Of a DNA stretch of 64,000 nucleotides, positions 1 to 11,812 are shown piece after piece. A model generated the notes under the pieces. It ran no database searches. It worked only from the letters and a program-made list of their open reading frames with translations, and was not told the origin of the DNA. The DNA lies in contig JARWKL010000008.1 of the NCBI GenBank assembly GCA_029961685.1, forward strand, positions 40,316,821-40,380,820, written 5' to 3'. Numbering within the stretch: position 1 is the stretch's first letter; each line of letters opens with the position of its first letter. Origin of the DNA: Aristolochia californica (Eukaryota > Streptophyta > Magnoliopsida > Piperales > Aristolochiaceae). The position numbers and the translations under genes were made by a program.

Positions 1-278
1 TCAAACGTGGTTAACTTCGGAGTTGTGAGTTAGAAACCTAGCTAATACAACTAAAAAAAACTGGCATATTAAGTATGGAAAGCCAAGACCGGAACCACCA
101 AGCAATGACATAAATTTTGTTAATAATAATTAATTAATATTAAAGAGCAATTTTAATTAATTTAAAAACGACTAATCGAAGGTTTTTTTTTCTAGTTCTT
201 TCCTCCTAATTGACCACGTTACATTTACCAATTTCTCAACGAGCGAGAAAACGGCAAAGGCGAAAAGTAGAAACACCT

Positions 279-286
279 AAAACCCT
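279..286 (+). promoter_or_regulatory. telo-box-like motif upstream of MAK16
   Basis: The motif AAAACCCT lies about 80 bases before a likely 5'-UTR splice donor. AAACCCT(A) telo-boxes are a known feature of plant ribosomal-protein and ribosome-biogenesis promoters or leaders, which suits MAK16. A second, longer match, AAACCCTAA, lies at 1786-1794, just inside the first coding intron. The motif is seen; its function is inferred. Confidence 0.4.
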
Positions 287-362
287 GCTGCTCTGCTTCT
301 GGTTTTCTTTCCCTCGGCCGAAGCTTTCTCGGACATTGCTACGTTGTGCAACTCTATCTTCC

Positions 363-1654
363 GGTAAGTAGATTGACCACTTTCTCTGAACTTGATGAGA
401 TCGTTTTCAAGGCCTTCCATTGATTCTGGTAATAAACGCGTGTTTCGGCTCTGTAGTTGGATTTTTGGGTCTTTCCAGCTTTTCTTCTTCTCGTCTCTGA
501 GGCTAAAAATAATGGAGGTTTCTAGTTTCTTCTTTGTCTGTGTTGTTCTAAGGTATAGTGGGGCATATTAAGAATCTGTTGTTGATTCCAGTGCTCGGCT
601 TTTTTCTTTTTTTTTTGGGATAGCAGAATGGGGAGTCTCGATTGGTGTTTTCAAATTCTGACTGGTGAGGTTAATAGATTGTTTCGTTGCCAGGCACTTC
701 AACCTCTGTTTGTAAACATCTACCTTCCACAACTGCATCACCTCTCATTAGATTTCATTAGCTGTGGGAAAAAGATAAAAATACATTTACGCTACAATAA
801 AGGTGCTCCTTCTATTTCAGAAAAGGAAAAATATCGATGGCTATAGTCACTGGCTGTCTAAATAATGTAAAATTTTTGAAGTAAATAACGGATTTTTTTT
901 CTGTGCAAAAACTTCGTTTGGTGAGGCTGGAGTTCTAGTTTCTTATTGGTCAACATCTTTGTTTTTTCTCTTAATTTTCAGCTTTCTTGTTTTTTTCCTA
1001 CTAGGTTCTTTCCTTCTAGTGGCGCTGGATTTTTTATCTGTTCGCTAATACTTCTGTTTCTTTATTCTCCCCCCTTTCTGGATAGAACTACTGCGATGTA
1101 CACTACAAACTGAATTGGTTTTCCTTTCTGAATTGTTACTTTTTAAGGTACAACACAAAAATTATTTTTTTGCATGTTACCTGGCACAGAAACACAAAAA
1201 AACTGGAAACAATAATATTTATAGATTGTGTGGTGGTTTCTATATAGACTGTAAAGTCATTAGTATATGGACTCATGGGCTCTTGTTGTACATATCTGAT
1301 GCCTATTTTGAGTGAAGCATTGAACTTAAGAGAAAAGACACGCATCTTCTGAGTTTTTGCTACAAGGAAGCTTCAACTGGACAGAGCCAAAATGCAACGA
1401 GTGAATTGTTATCAGTCAATTATATGAAAAAGTTTAGTGACTGGGATTTTCTTTGCAATTTTTAATATGAAAAAACAGTTTGCAAAATAATTTGTTAGAG
1501 TTATAATATTTTGTAAAAAAAAGTATAGTTTAGGGGTTGTAAAGCTTTTTTTTCCCCCTTCCTTTATCAAGGTATTGCTGAACTTGTTCCTGATTTTTTT
1601 CTTTTTTGAATGGCAACTTGTTCCTAATATGAGTTTCGATTTATGTTCTTTCAG
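363..1654 (+). other. putative 5'-UTR intron of MAK16
   Basis: A good donor (CCG|GTAAGTAG) at 363 and an acceptor (TTCTTTCAG) ending at 1654 bracket T-rich non-coding sequence, and the MAK16 start codon follows 58 bases later. Short open frames inside this stretch have no recognisable similarity and I treat them as chance. A long leader intron is common in plant housekeeping genes. The exact transcript start is unknown. Confidence 0.45.
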
Positions 1655-1712
1655 TCCTACAGTGGAAAATATCTAAGCTAGTAATCTAGAATCCTGTAGT
1701 CTACATTCCAAG

Positions 1713-4700
1713 ATGCAGCATGATGAGGTTATATGGGAAGTCATCAGGCACAATCACTGTAGTTTCATGACCAAGTAAGTTAGTTAAACCCTAACACTGC
1801 ATTTTTGTTCCATCGGTTTGTCTAATTGTTTATTATGTTTCTCCCTTTTTACATGAAGGCTAGGGGAAAATACCATTATGTTAGTTTAGATATTCCTTGT
1901 CAGTTTGTTCTTTCCTTCTTTCCTCACTCTTTTGCTTTCTATGGTCCCAGAATTGTCACGGGAAATTTTTGCCGTAACCCATATAATGTCACGGGCATTT
2001 GCAATCGTAGCTCCTGCCCCCTTGCCAATAGTCGCTACGCCACAATTCGTGATCATGATGGTATGTATCCTCGGTTGATTCTTGTAAATAAGTGGGCAAA
2101 TTGTCTCATGCATACCAAGATCATAGTTCCAACTTATTTATTCCCCTTGTACTTGTGCACTTTCTCTTCTCAGCTAGAATACTTTGTTGCTAATTTATAT
2201 TCATTATTAGCATATATAAGGTACATGACTTTCACAGTCATAAGTCATGTGTTTTGCCAAAGTTTAGACCTTACAGCAGATTTCTGGTTAAGGTCAGCTA
2301 TTTTTAAAAGGTAAAGTACATATTTGGAGGACACTGGATACAGGTTTGTGATGCATAACGGCCTGTGTCTTGCAAAAAGGTGAAAGCCACACTAGTTGTG
2401 CTAAGATCACGATCATATGGAAGCACGATAAACATACCAAAGTTGAGAGTTGTGAGTCAATGAAGATTTGACTTTGAATTTACAAAGAGCCCAAAGAAAT
2501 CTTATGTTATTTATTAATATGGAGTTCTTTCCACTAAGGACTTCTGTTCCTAGTATTTGATTGTTCTGTTTTGCAAGTTGACATTCTGCTTGGTGTCTAT
2601 TGCTAATGAGGACCCCCTTATCTTCTTATTTGGCTTTTGTTTCGATAATGCATGGCTCTCAGATTAAGCTTCTTTGTTTATTGTCTGCCTTCTCAAAAAA
2701 CCAATTGTCAAGGAAATCCATGGGACAAAATGATCTCTGGCAATGTTTGATGGTGTCAGACCATATATCAATATCTTCCTAATGTGTCTTCCCTGTTGAT
2801 GCCCAAGTTAGCATCTTCTTTTGAAATTCATCTATGTTAATGGATGTGTTTTTCTCTTCTATATGTCTTATTCTGTTGAAAACATTTTATATTTCCTTCA
2901 ATAGCAATACACAAGCTGTCATGCCTTGTGTTGATATTGCAAAAGTATCTAAGCTATTTTGTTTTTAAATTATTGTTTTTTTTTTCAAGTTCGACTTCAT
3001 ATTATTAAAAAATGTTAATATCATGATCCTGGTGCTTGGATAGGAATATTTTACCTTTACATGAAAACCATTGAGAGAGCTCACATGCCGAATAAATTGT
3101 GGGAAAGAGTTAAACTACCTCGGAATTATGAGAAGGCGCTTGAAATCATTGACAAACATCTGGTATTGTTTGCAGTACTGAGTTTGTTTGCTTCACACTT
3201 GGCTTGTAAACTTCTTTAATTATTCTCACTCTGTTTGGTTATGGCAGGAGTTCTGGCCTAAGCTACTGGTACACAAAATTAAGCAGCGTCTTACAAAAAT
3301 GACTCAATATAGGATACGCATGAGGAAGGTTGAGTTGAAAGTTAGGTATGTACTTTTTCTTCGTACTGTTGACAGTTGCAAATCTTTTGTTATAAATGGA
3401 TGGTGTGGTAATTTTTGTGGCTAAAATTCTAGTTGAAATCTATTATTGCATTTCATGTTTGAGTTAAGCATCATGTATGTGTTTATATTACTAATGACTT
3501 GTTTGAAAAATACTCCCATTGTTGCTTTATCTATTTAATTTATATATCTTGTGTGAGGTTTTTGAAACTTCAGGCCTAAGGAACAAAGAAAAAAAAACCA
3601 TGTAAAGAACAATTCCACACAAATGGAGTGTTCACATGAAAAGCTGGCTCTCTTGTACTTATGTTGTTCTTATTGCCTAGTAAAACTTTTATACAATATC
3701 TGAAAATGGTTTGAGGACAAAGTGGTTGTTAGGTTTGCTACTTGCTGTATGAGGTAATAAGTCCACAAATGATGAGAAATTTTCCTAAGAGTGTGCTTTT
3801 TGCTTTTAAATTTCATTGTCCTTTAGCTTTTTTGGGTTCTTAGAATCATTACTTCTTATTTTCTTATAATTGTCATGACTCATGTAATCTGTATTTTAGG
3901 CATATAATGTAGTTCATCCACTTAGCACTCAACTGGGATTCATATAATTGGTTTCCCTCATGCTTTGTTGCTCATCAGGGAGATATAAATATATGATATA
4001 GTTTATCAAACTTAGGTTTATTTTGTTTTCATTCATTCATCTATTTATTCTCCTCACTCTTGTGTTGGAAGAAATGTTCACAAGCTTTCTGAGCATTGTG
4101 AACTTTTTCAATATCTGATTTAGCTTTTATTGGCTCGTTTTCTTATTTTTCAGAGAGAAGATAATGACAGTACCTAGGATGGAAACAAAGCGAGAAGCAA
4201 GAAGAGAACAGAAGGCTGAAAAAGCTGCTGTTTTAGACAAGGTTTTGATTTTCTCTCTACCTGTAGTGGTGAAATTGATGTTATTTTAGTTTCTCCCTGT
4301 TGTGTCTGAGGCTGTTGGATGTTTTCCAGAGTATTGAAAAAGAGTTGTTAGAACGCCTAAAGAAAGGGGTGTATGGTGACATATATAACTATCCAGTTAA
4401 AGAGTACAATAAAGTGCTCGAAATGGAAGGACTGCTTGCTGATGAAGAAGAAGAAGTGGAAGAGGTATTTGATCAAAATCTAGTATTTATTTGAAGCATG
4501 AATTGGACAAGCATATAGTTACCTGTGAATATGTGTTCTTCTCGTTGGATGTTCGTGAGACAAGAAGGGCACTAATAATTAGTATGGATAGTTATGAGAA
4601 TATGATACAAATTTTTTGTATGTTGAAATTTTCTTATATAAAATATCTAAATATGTTTTAATGTTTTATTCGAAATTACTTGTCATTTTAGTAGTTATTG

Positions 4701-5469
4701 CATAGTATTGTTTATTAAAATTTGCTAGTCCTGAAAAGATCAAGTAATGGTGGTCCTTTTACCTTTTGTTTGTGATATTGTGACAAATAGTTTGAGGCTA
4801 TTAGATGATGACTGAACCTCCCTTCTATTTTGTGCAGGATCCTGAAGTGGAGTACGTGGAAGGCTACGATGAGCTTGAGGAGGCAGAGGATATTGAGGAT
4901 TTTGGTGGCTTCACTATGGAGTCTCGAAAGGCTGATGATGAAGGTCAAGAATCTTTGGGTCTTTCAGTAACCCGTTTCAAACTCTAGTTCTGAGTGTAAT
5001 TTACATGATATTCATAGAAGATCTTGTATACAATAACTCTGTGGAAACTTCAGGTGAAATGGATGATGAAGATAATAATCCATCAAAGACAAAGGGACGG
5101 AAGGGAGGATCTGAATCTGGCTTAGGCAAGCATGAAGCAGATGACTTGGGCAAGAAGTCTAAGAAGGCTAGAGTAATCGTGGAGGTAAACTTCAGTAGTT
5201 TTATTTATGTTTCCTTTGACCACTTCAATATGGGAGTTGGGGGTCATAAATATATTTATTGAATGACCATTTTCATGAGGGAATGTTTAGCACCAAAGGC
5301 TAGAAGTGCAACCTGAACTATATATTTTACACATAACTGGGGCTCTTTTTTCTACTATGGACTGAAGATGCATGCAAACTTGGTTATGTTATCATCTCAG
5401 TACTGCTTATATTTTTGGTGTCAGGTTGAGCATGAATCTACACACGAGAGGCAAAAAGCATTGGTGTGA
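1713..5469 (+). CDS. MAK16: MAK16 homologue, 60S ribosome biogenesis factor (nine coding exons)
   Basis: Coding exons are 1713-1774, 1951-2060, 3044-3162, 3248-3345, 4154-4241, 4330-4464, 4838-4943, 5054-5184 and 5425-5469. All introns are GT-AG, phases agree throughout, and the product is 297 residues, normal for the family. The N-terminus [18 protein letters not shown] and the cysteine-containing stretch [19 protein letters not shown] are hallmark MAK16 sequence (ribosomal L28e-like domain, about residues 1-120). [14 protein letters not shown] and [19 protein letters not shown] follow. The C-terminal third is acidic, then lysine-rich ([13 protein letters not shown]), as expected for a nucleolar protein. 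In yeast MAK16 acts in early pre-60S particles and 27S pre-rRNA maturation, and the same nuclear role is inferred here. No defect is visible. It is the only gene in the window with a conserved single-copy function. Confidence 0.95.
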
Positions 5470-6682
5470 TAGTTTTTTGAGAAACTTCTGTTCTATGGGC
5501 ATTGTGGCGGCATGGTGTACAAAAAGATATTGTAGAGCATGTTCAGTGAGGTAGTTTATAATCTCTGTTGTCCTCATTGGCCTCCAAGGTCACAAGAACT
5601 CATTATTATTTCAATGGCATAGTTAGGCATGTTTGGACGAGTTGGAAGTTACATTTTGGTAATAGATTTTCAGATTGATTGAACCATTATGACATGAAAG
5701 TTGAAACCACTAAAGACTTGATTCCTTTCTTTAATTCCCTTTTCTTTGTTGTCTCCTATTGAACAAAGTGTATAAGATTGAATGGTGATACTTATTCTTG
5801 CATCCTTCTTTTTCATTAAATTTTTTCATATTTATATGTGTGGACAAAATGATATGCACCTTCAGCTCATACAGAGGCTTAATTGCAAGGCCTTGGATTG
5901 TTTTGAATAGATTTAAGGATAAATTTATGTAGGAGGATGAGTCAAAAGTTACATGATTTTTGGTTTCATAAAAATTTAGTCCACACAAAAACATGCATGG
6001 GTCACAGAAGCCACAAGGGCGTGACCACACACATTAGTTGAAATTACTAAGGTTTGATGTCCATATATACATAGGGAGTATATATGTAAGTTTATCCTTG
6101 TAGAGCACATAATGAATTAACTTCGAGGTAAAAACACATTGGGAGTGGATTAACAATATGAAATAGTATTAGAAACCTAGTATTGATATGAGAGTAGACA
6201 CCATGTCATGTATCCAAATCTTGGAGGCGACAATTTTTGCAACACTAGCCCCCGCAAGTACTAATTCTTCTTATTTTGATCATTACTATCACTCTTTTAT
6301 TATTTGTTTTTCAGTTTGTGACAATTAATCTTAATATGCTCCTATTTCTTACAATAGTTACAAATCAAGTTCTGATGTCTAGATTTTGATCTAGACCTTT
6401 GTCTGTTGCTACCATAATTTAACTTCTTGGACACCCCCCCTCTCAAGTAAAACATCTCTTTGATTAGAGTTTGAAGTCCCAGATGCACTAACAAGTTGAT
6501 TATCAAATATTTTAAATTTTTGTTTTATTTTTAAATGATAGATAAAATAGTGGAATGGATAGTTGAATAAAATTATGAAACCATTTCCATGCTTTAGAAT
6601 AAGGTGCACATCAACAACATCTGATTATTATCACTATTCATGGACCAAACATAAACTCTTAATACATTCATAAATTCAACTT
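5470..6682. repeat. intergenic DNA with decayed copies of the cluster repeats
   Basis: No gene is supported here. 5940-6060 is a diverged copy of sequence near 15215-15380 and 35690-35760 (shared stretch ending in CACACATTAGTTGAAAT). 6105-6240 is a shortened copy of R3 (matching about 16340-16810, with the ACACATTGGGAG...GGATTAACAATATGAAATAG blocks). 6500-6660 matches the 3' flank of the DUF247 remnant at 34750. The repeat array therefore begins here, between MAK16 and the first DUF247 gene. Confidence 0.6.
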
Positions 6683-8224
6683 CTATTTCTGTTGTGGAGG
6701 TCGAAAATAGGAATAAACAGAGAAAAAGCTCTGCAACATAGTAAGCAGAACGATTATTGCTGCTGCAATAAGAGAAATAGTTGTCCAGGGGCTACCAAAG
6801 TAATCAATCATTAGCCTTGCCCACCATTTGTTAAACCTTCTTCCGCAATAATGGTTGAGTTCCTTGCGTAAAAAATCATAAGACTCAAGTTTTGTATAAA
6901 CCAGGTTATCACTCAAACTGTTGAAGACTTGAACAACCTCCTCATTATTTTTCAAGGAATGCTCCAGGACTCCGCTCTCGATGAGTATCTCTATATCCTT
7001 TGAGGTATTAATGAGATAATCCAAGAAAATAGCGTAGTTGGTGAAGTATTTTTCATCTCCAGGATGACATTGTTCCCAAGCTATGAGATTCATCAGGAAC
7101 TTCTTCGTGGTCGTTCCTACATGCAAATGTGGGAGTTCTAAAACTCCATTGTTAAATTCCACAACAAATCCTCTATCCTCTCTTGGCCTGAACTTGACCC
7201 CTGCCTGTTGGAGTGTTGTTGCTGTAGGGATAGTTCTCATCCTTGAGAGACGATAAAGCCTTTCGGAATCCATAGGCAACTGCATTGGTGTTCCCAACCA
7301 TTCGAACAATGTTCCCCAAACACTATAAAGTATGCAATTCTTTCTTTTCAACCTCTTATGACGACCAGGGTCTGAAGGAATTAGACTCTCGTGAACTAAA
7401 TGAAGCAGATGGTATACTTCACTCGGCTCACCTCTGAATTTTCTCCAGTTCATTAAAACAAACTGATCGAATTTTTCCCAGTTCATTGGAACAAACTGAT
7501 CGAAGAAATAGAAGGCTATAACCTCCAAATGAGTTCGGGTGCTCTCGGAGTAGGCCATCTCATAAACCTTTTCAAGGATGAAGAAAGGAATCTGGTTCTC
7601 CACAAGGAGCAAGTCTACCCATAAATCATTAACCCATCTGTGACCACATTCTGGGTCGTCTGCAGGGGACAATTTTCCATCAAAATACTTGAGAAATAGA
7701 TCAAGTATAAAGCAACTACTGAGTAGGAGATCGAACAAGTGAGAGAAATCTATAGAGATGTGTTCCTCGTTACGTTTTGCAATTTCTTCCTTCTGCTCTT
7801 CCATCATCAGCAAGTAATCCTTCAAACCCTTGTTGTTGTTTTTTTGAAGGATTGAGTAGAGATGAAAATAATAATGATCATCGTCGCCCTTCAACAGAGG
7901 GTAATAAACGTCGATACATGTGGGCTTGTAAAGACTTTCTTTCTCTCCACTTAGGCGCATGGCTTCGGGGACTCTGTAGATTGTCACGCTTGTATCTGTG
8001 ATCTTCGAAGACCTTGCCTGCAAGGTCGGTTTGTCTTTTGCAAGGTAGGATTGCGCCTCGTCATAACGATGCTGCACAAAACCTTCCATCTCTTCAATAT
8101 TTCTCGTCGCTTTTCCCTTCTTTCCGCGGTCGACAGAACTCGTTGCTGCTACTGCCACCTGACCTGGTTCCTGACCCAGGATCACTCCTGTTTCTATATC
8201 AGTATTTCCTGATTCGTTGGCCAT
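6683..8224 (-). CDS. DUF247 (UPF0481-type) protein, intact single-exon gene
   Basis: The frame of 513 residues is open from ATG to stop. DUF247 landmarks run in order: a VPEAMR motif (about residue 84), the DLWVDLLLVENQIPFFILEKVYEM block (about 200-225), the VYHLLHLVHESL block, the LQQAGVKFR...GFVVEFNNGVLELPHLHV block, the LNHYCGRRFNKWWARLMIDYF block, and one C-terminal hydrophobic segment followed by FRPPQQK. DUF247 proteins are plant-specific with a C-terminal membrane segment; biochemical function is mostly unknown, although grass members are candidate self-incompatibility determinants. The first about 60 residues are low-similarity. An 11-residue tandem duplication occurs near residue 245 (FDQFVPMNWEK then FDQFVLMNWRK). 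It is clearly different from the A and B types further right. Confidence 0.9.
   Translation of the reverse strand: MANESGNTDIETGVILGQEPGQVAVAATSSVDRGKKGKATRNIEEMEGFVQHRYDEAQSYLAKDKPTLQARSSKITDTSVTIYRVPEAMRLSGEKESLYKPTCIDVYYPLLKGDDDHYYFHLYSILQKNNNKGLKDYLLMMEEQKEEIAKRNEEHISIDFSHLFDLLLSSCFILDLFLKYFDGKLSPADDPECGHRWVNDLWVDLLLVENQIPFFILEKVYEMAYSESTRTHLEVIAFYFFDQFVPMNWEKFDQFVLMNWRKFRGEPSEVYHLLHLVHESLIPSDPGRHKRLKRKNCILYSVWGTLFEWLGTPMQLPMDSERLYRLSRMRTIPTATTLQQAGVKFRPREDRGFVVEFNNGVLELPHLHVGTTTKKFLMNLIAWEQCHPGDEKYFTNYAIFLDYLINTSKDIEILIESGVLEHSLKNNEEVVQVFNSLSDNLVYTKLESYDFLRKELNHYCGRRFNKWWARLMIDYFGSPWTTISLIAAAIIVLLTMLQSFFSVYSYFRPPQQK
7446..7511 (-). repeat. 33-bp tandem duplication inside the DUF247 gene
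   Basis: Two 33-base units start at 7446 and 7479 on the + strand and differ by only a few bases. They encode two 11-residue copies, so the frame is preserved. The A-type paralogues have one equivalent segment (FFGQFLMINKN), so the second copy is specific to this gene. Confidence 0.8.
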
Positions 8225-9410
8225 GTTTAATTCCCTTTCTGTAGATGGAGAAACCGTGTCTTAAGTAAGATTCATCAATGGAGATACTCCATGCTTTGGT
8301 TTGCGACAAACAGGATGAAAACTTTTGCAAGTGAAATGGACAACAGGATCCATTGCTCTTCGTTCTTCAATTCTTTCTTGCATTCACTTGGATGAACTGG
8401 GATCGGCTCTGAACACAGGATTTGTCTGAACATAGATGGGGGAGGTGCAGAAATCAAGCCTTCTTCCCTATTTCCCAGTTCAAGCACGAACAGTGAATGG
8501 GAGCCGTCAATGAACGACTCCAGTTCGCCGATTGGGGTTCATATGCCCCCTTGTTCGGGGCGGATTGGACCCTACTCCGCTACCTCTTCACGTACAGAGA
8601 AAGAAAAGTGCAGGCTTCTCTTAGAAAACCAGAAAACTAAAAGAAAGTCCCCAAGGAACTCACCTGAGTTAACTTTGGTAGTTCCTATATCAGCTCCATG
8701 CCAAATTCTTCTGCCATATCTTCCTTCTCCTCGATCAAGCTTACCCCAGGGTCTCCTATTTCTAGTGCCATGCCATGGTTGCCATCTTACCTTCCACCCA
8801 CCATGTCAACAATAATAGAGACAGTAATGGTAACAAAGAGAAACAACACGACATCAAACAAAATGAAGAAAGTTGAGAAACTTGCATTAGTGAACAAGAA
8901 CAGAAACAGAATACAACACAAACCTGAAGGATCGTTGAGGTCTTCTGCAGAAAAAAAAAAGGGTCAACAATACCACTGAACATTACCCACCGGAGCTCCG
9001 AAGCCGAGACCTCATCACATCCAATTTGAAGCCAAGACTACCTTCACTACAAAGAAAAGTACTAACAAGGTGTTTCCATTAGAGTTCACCATAGAATCCC
9101 TCTGCATATTTGTACACAGCAGCAAATCACCATAAAGAGATATCTGCTTTGGCATTAGTAGCTAAGGACTTGTTATCTCCACCCATTCATGGTGACCGCT
9201 TTATAGGGTAGGATGGAAGTGTACCAGTTTACGATCAATGCGAATGCTTTTATGGTCAATATGAAATTCCTTTGGCTTAGGTTCTTGTCAGGTTCTTTTC
9301 ATTTTGAGGTCACAGTCAAACAGCTAACTCCCACTTCCTTTTTCGTGATAAACATGGTTAACTTTAGGGGTGGAGACGAATTGAGCTTGACCTTGGCTCC
9401 ACCATGAGTC
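8225..9410. other. upstream region of the first DUF247 gene, no gene recognised
   Basis: Several short frames exist on both strands (for example minus-strand frames in 8275-8487 and 8762-8983), but none resembles a family I know. A few minus-strand splice-like junctions (CTGCAG|AAGACC near 8950; CTCAG|GTGAG near 8663) hint at an untranslated or decayed transcript reading toward the DUF247 gene. Evidence is too thin for a call. Confidence 0.3.
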
Positions 9411-9419
9411 TAGAGTTCA

Positions 9420-10620
9420 ACTTTGTCTATTAAAGCCTCTTTTTCGTATGGTCACCTCCATACGTCTCTAGTGTCTGTTGATGATTGCATGGTGAGGTAG
9501 AAGTATCTGAAATGGGAGATAAAGTTGCTGTAATGGATGTCAAGCATCCCTTTGTAGTAGCTAAAGGTGGATTCTTTTACTTTCAGAATTATTCTGATGG
9601 ATCAGTTTCTTCAGTTGATACAGGATTATCAGAACTCAATCACCCATTTCATTAAATTTCATTTAACTTGGTAATTTTCACTCCTACTTAAGATACTTTA
9701 ATTATTTTTTTATACTTAAGATAGTTATATCCTCAGTTAATATTTAATAGTTTTACATAAAGTATACTGATATTAGATAATAATTTTAATAAAATTTGGA
9801 GATTTTTATGTCTTATTTCTTTTACATTTTATTTGCTTATTTATTTACTTATTTACCTATTAGTAGTGAGTAATACTATTTACGATAATTTTATCGCCTT
9901 ATTGGTATATGAACTAGAAATTTACTTAAAATTTAACTAATTCATTCATCGAAACTTGAAGGAGAGATCAAGGAAGAAGTAATATAGTCCCTCGAGCGAA
10001 AATAAAAAAAGAAAAGCTTGGGAAATTCTTCTCCTAATCATGATACCTCTTATTCCCATAAACCCAATAAAGAAAGCCAATTACTTAGAGCTCATAATCT
10101 TATAAACCCACTATTTAACATTAGAAGGTATTAGTTGTGAATGAACCCAGACCTATCTCAAATGCAGCATGTGGGTGACTGACTGAGCCAAGTATATATG
10201 GATTTATTTATGAGAAAAAGAGTGTTGATATGAACTAGTTCATGGTTAATAAGAAAGTCATTTGGTTACATTTTCAGCTGACACGTTCCCCAATCCTACT
10301 TTTGTCCAATTCCAGTGAAATTGACAGCCATCCTAAGCCCTCTTCATCTTGACCTAACCTTTTTGTTGAATTAAATTTTGAAATATTTACTCACATATGC
10401 AGTCCTAGCCTGCTTAAAAACTCAACGTAATCGACATCCTCACCCAATTTAACATAAAAAATTAGATTTCCTATAATGGAGATTAAGAAAAAAGAGTGCT
10501 AGAAGTACATATACCATTTCATGATGAGATTGCATAAAGGTTTTTTGATCACGCAAACGATGATTTATTTTTTTATGTTTTTGGATTTCTTGGTCCTGTA
10601 GGTAGTTAAAGTCCTTAAGA
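9420..10620. repeat. R1 flank repeat, copy 1
   Basis: 9430-9545 is a diverged copy of 13845-13930 (CATAGTGTCTGTTGATG-like block). 9900-10620 closely tracks 13935-14640, including the GAAATTTACTTAAAATTTAAC block, the CTTGAAGGAGAGATCAAGG block, the CAGACCTATC...ATGCAGCATGTGGGTGACTGA block and the CATCCTCACCCAATTTAACAT block. R1 is the DNA upstream of A-type DUF247 genes and recurs at 13840, 29640, 32945, 33705, 37115 and 52380. 9650-9890 is unmatched AT-rich sequence. Confidence 0.7.
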
Positions 10621-10796
10621 GTAATAAGAACACATAAGATGATCTATAGCGAGTCTATCCTTGAATATAAAAGTAATAAATTAGAACCGAATAGTAAACT
10701 GAGGTATAACTTCCTAACTAAACGAGTTCTGAAACCGATTAATGAATCTCTAGGGAACGCCAGATGATGTTTGTTGAACTAGTGACCTGAGGATAT

Positions 10797-11027
10797 TTGA
10801 CCTGCTATTATCCTGTACCGGTCCCCTCAAAAGCAGCACTCGAGGAGGCTTATTCAGGCTTATTCAACACTCATTCTACCATTAGAGATTCTGGCAGAGA
10901 GACCTCTAGAAAAGAAGTTAAGAGGCTGCTTGCGAAATACGGATCACTTGCCTCTGTGCTTGCAATCGTAAACATGTTCATTTTCATGATCACGAGGCCA
11001 CCAAGATCAGGTGCAGCAAAAAAATAG
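10797..11027 (+). pseudogene. unrecognised fragment with C-terminal membrane-anchor-like tail
   Basis: The open frame of about 76 codons begins right after an in-frame TGA and has no ATG start at its head. It reads like a real protein C-terminus: a polar stretch (KAALEEAYSGLFNTHSTIRD, then GRETSRKEVKRLLAKYG), one hydrophobic segment (SLASVLAIVNMFIFMI), and a short basic tail ending GAAKK. The composition suggests the last exon or a broken copy of a tail-anchored protein. I do not recognise the family and found no upstream exons with confidence. It is the only plausible non-DUF247, non-transposon coding sequence in the array. Confidence 0.35.
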
Positions 11028-11377
11028 AATTTACAAAAATGCTTGCTAACTATCAGATTTAGATAGTACTTAGTTCCAGCAACTGCAACGTGACCAAATG
11101 TTGGAACTTTGTTGAATAATCAGCAACATGATGGAGGAGGAATAAGAGAATCAATAAGTCAAAACTTATGCTGATTCACCAGCTTGTTGTAACTCATCAA
11201 AGAAACCTGCTGTATCAACGTGTTAACCAAACACCATTATCAATGTCATCAACGTGCTGGAATTTAAGAGAGAGGAGAAGGCAGTAGCTGCTTCTCTTTT
11301 CAAAGCAGGTGAAATAATGTTGAATCTGTCTTGACATGGTGAGCTTGTTAAGATAACAGATGTAAACTATGCCAGAA

Positions 11378-11812
11378 ATTTCCTCTAAGACTTTTTGAAC
11401 TACACAACATACTTTACACACATCATTAGTAATTTGAGTATTTGTTATCATCAAAGTTATCTCAATGGGGATGTTGAGACCAAAACATGGCACACAAGGG
11501 AACCATTCAGCTAAACGAAATAAGAAAGCAAAAATTCTACAAATGATAGTTTATAGTGTCAAAGTAGTATACAAAAGATAAAGGCAGTCGTGCATAGTGT
11601 GATTGAGGAGAGCAGCACTTCAATGGCCCCAAACTCAGGCACAGAACGAGTTGAAGGTTTCGATAGGCAACTTCTAGATAAATTCAGAGCATACAGATTG
11701 CAGAAAAGAATACAATAACATGATATAGATTGCAGAAACAATAGCTTTGAACCATAGACTGCCCTAGAAGTATAAGTCCACTGCTTCAACTAAGTGCCTA
11801 AAACAAGAGTGA
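11378..11812. repeat. 3' flank of A1, left end of the segmental duplication
   Basis: Starting at about 11378 (AATTTCCTCTAAGACTTTTT) this sequence is nearly identical to 49469 onward, the flank of A2. In the A2 copy about 360 bases of unrelated DNA (about 49700-50050) lie between the two matching blocks, so the two flanks differ by an indel. Confidence 0.7.

Noticed and set aside
628..846. 72-codon open frame before MAK16
   Set aside because: It lies inside the putative leader intron, has no family resemblance and no conserved composition.
8510..8983. Overlapping frames of 90-100 codons upstream of the first DUF247 gene
   Set aside because: No recognisable domain on either strand. They overlap each other and look like chance frames in a less AT-rich stretch.
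9046..9062. CACTACAAAGAAAAG as a CACTA transposon end
   Set aside because: A single short match with no partner end, no duplication of the target and no sub-terminal repeats nearby.
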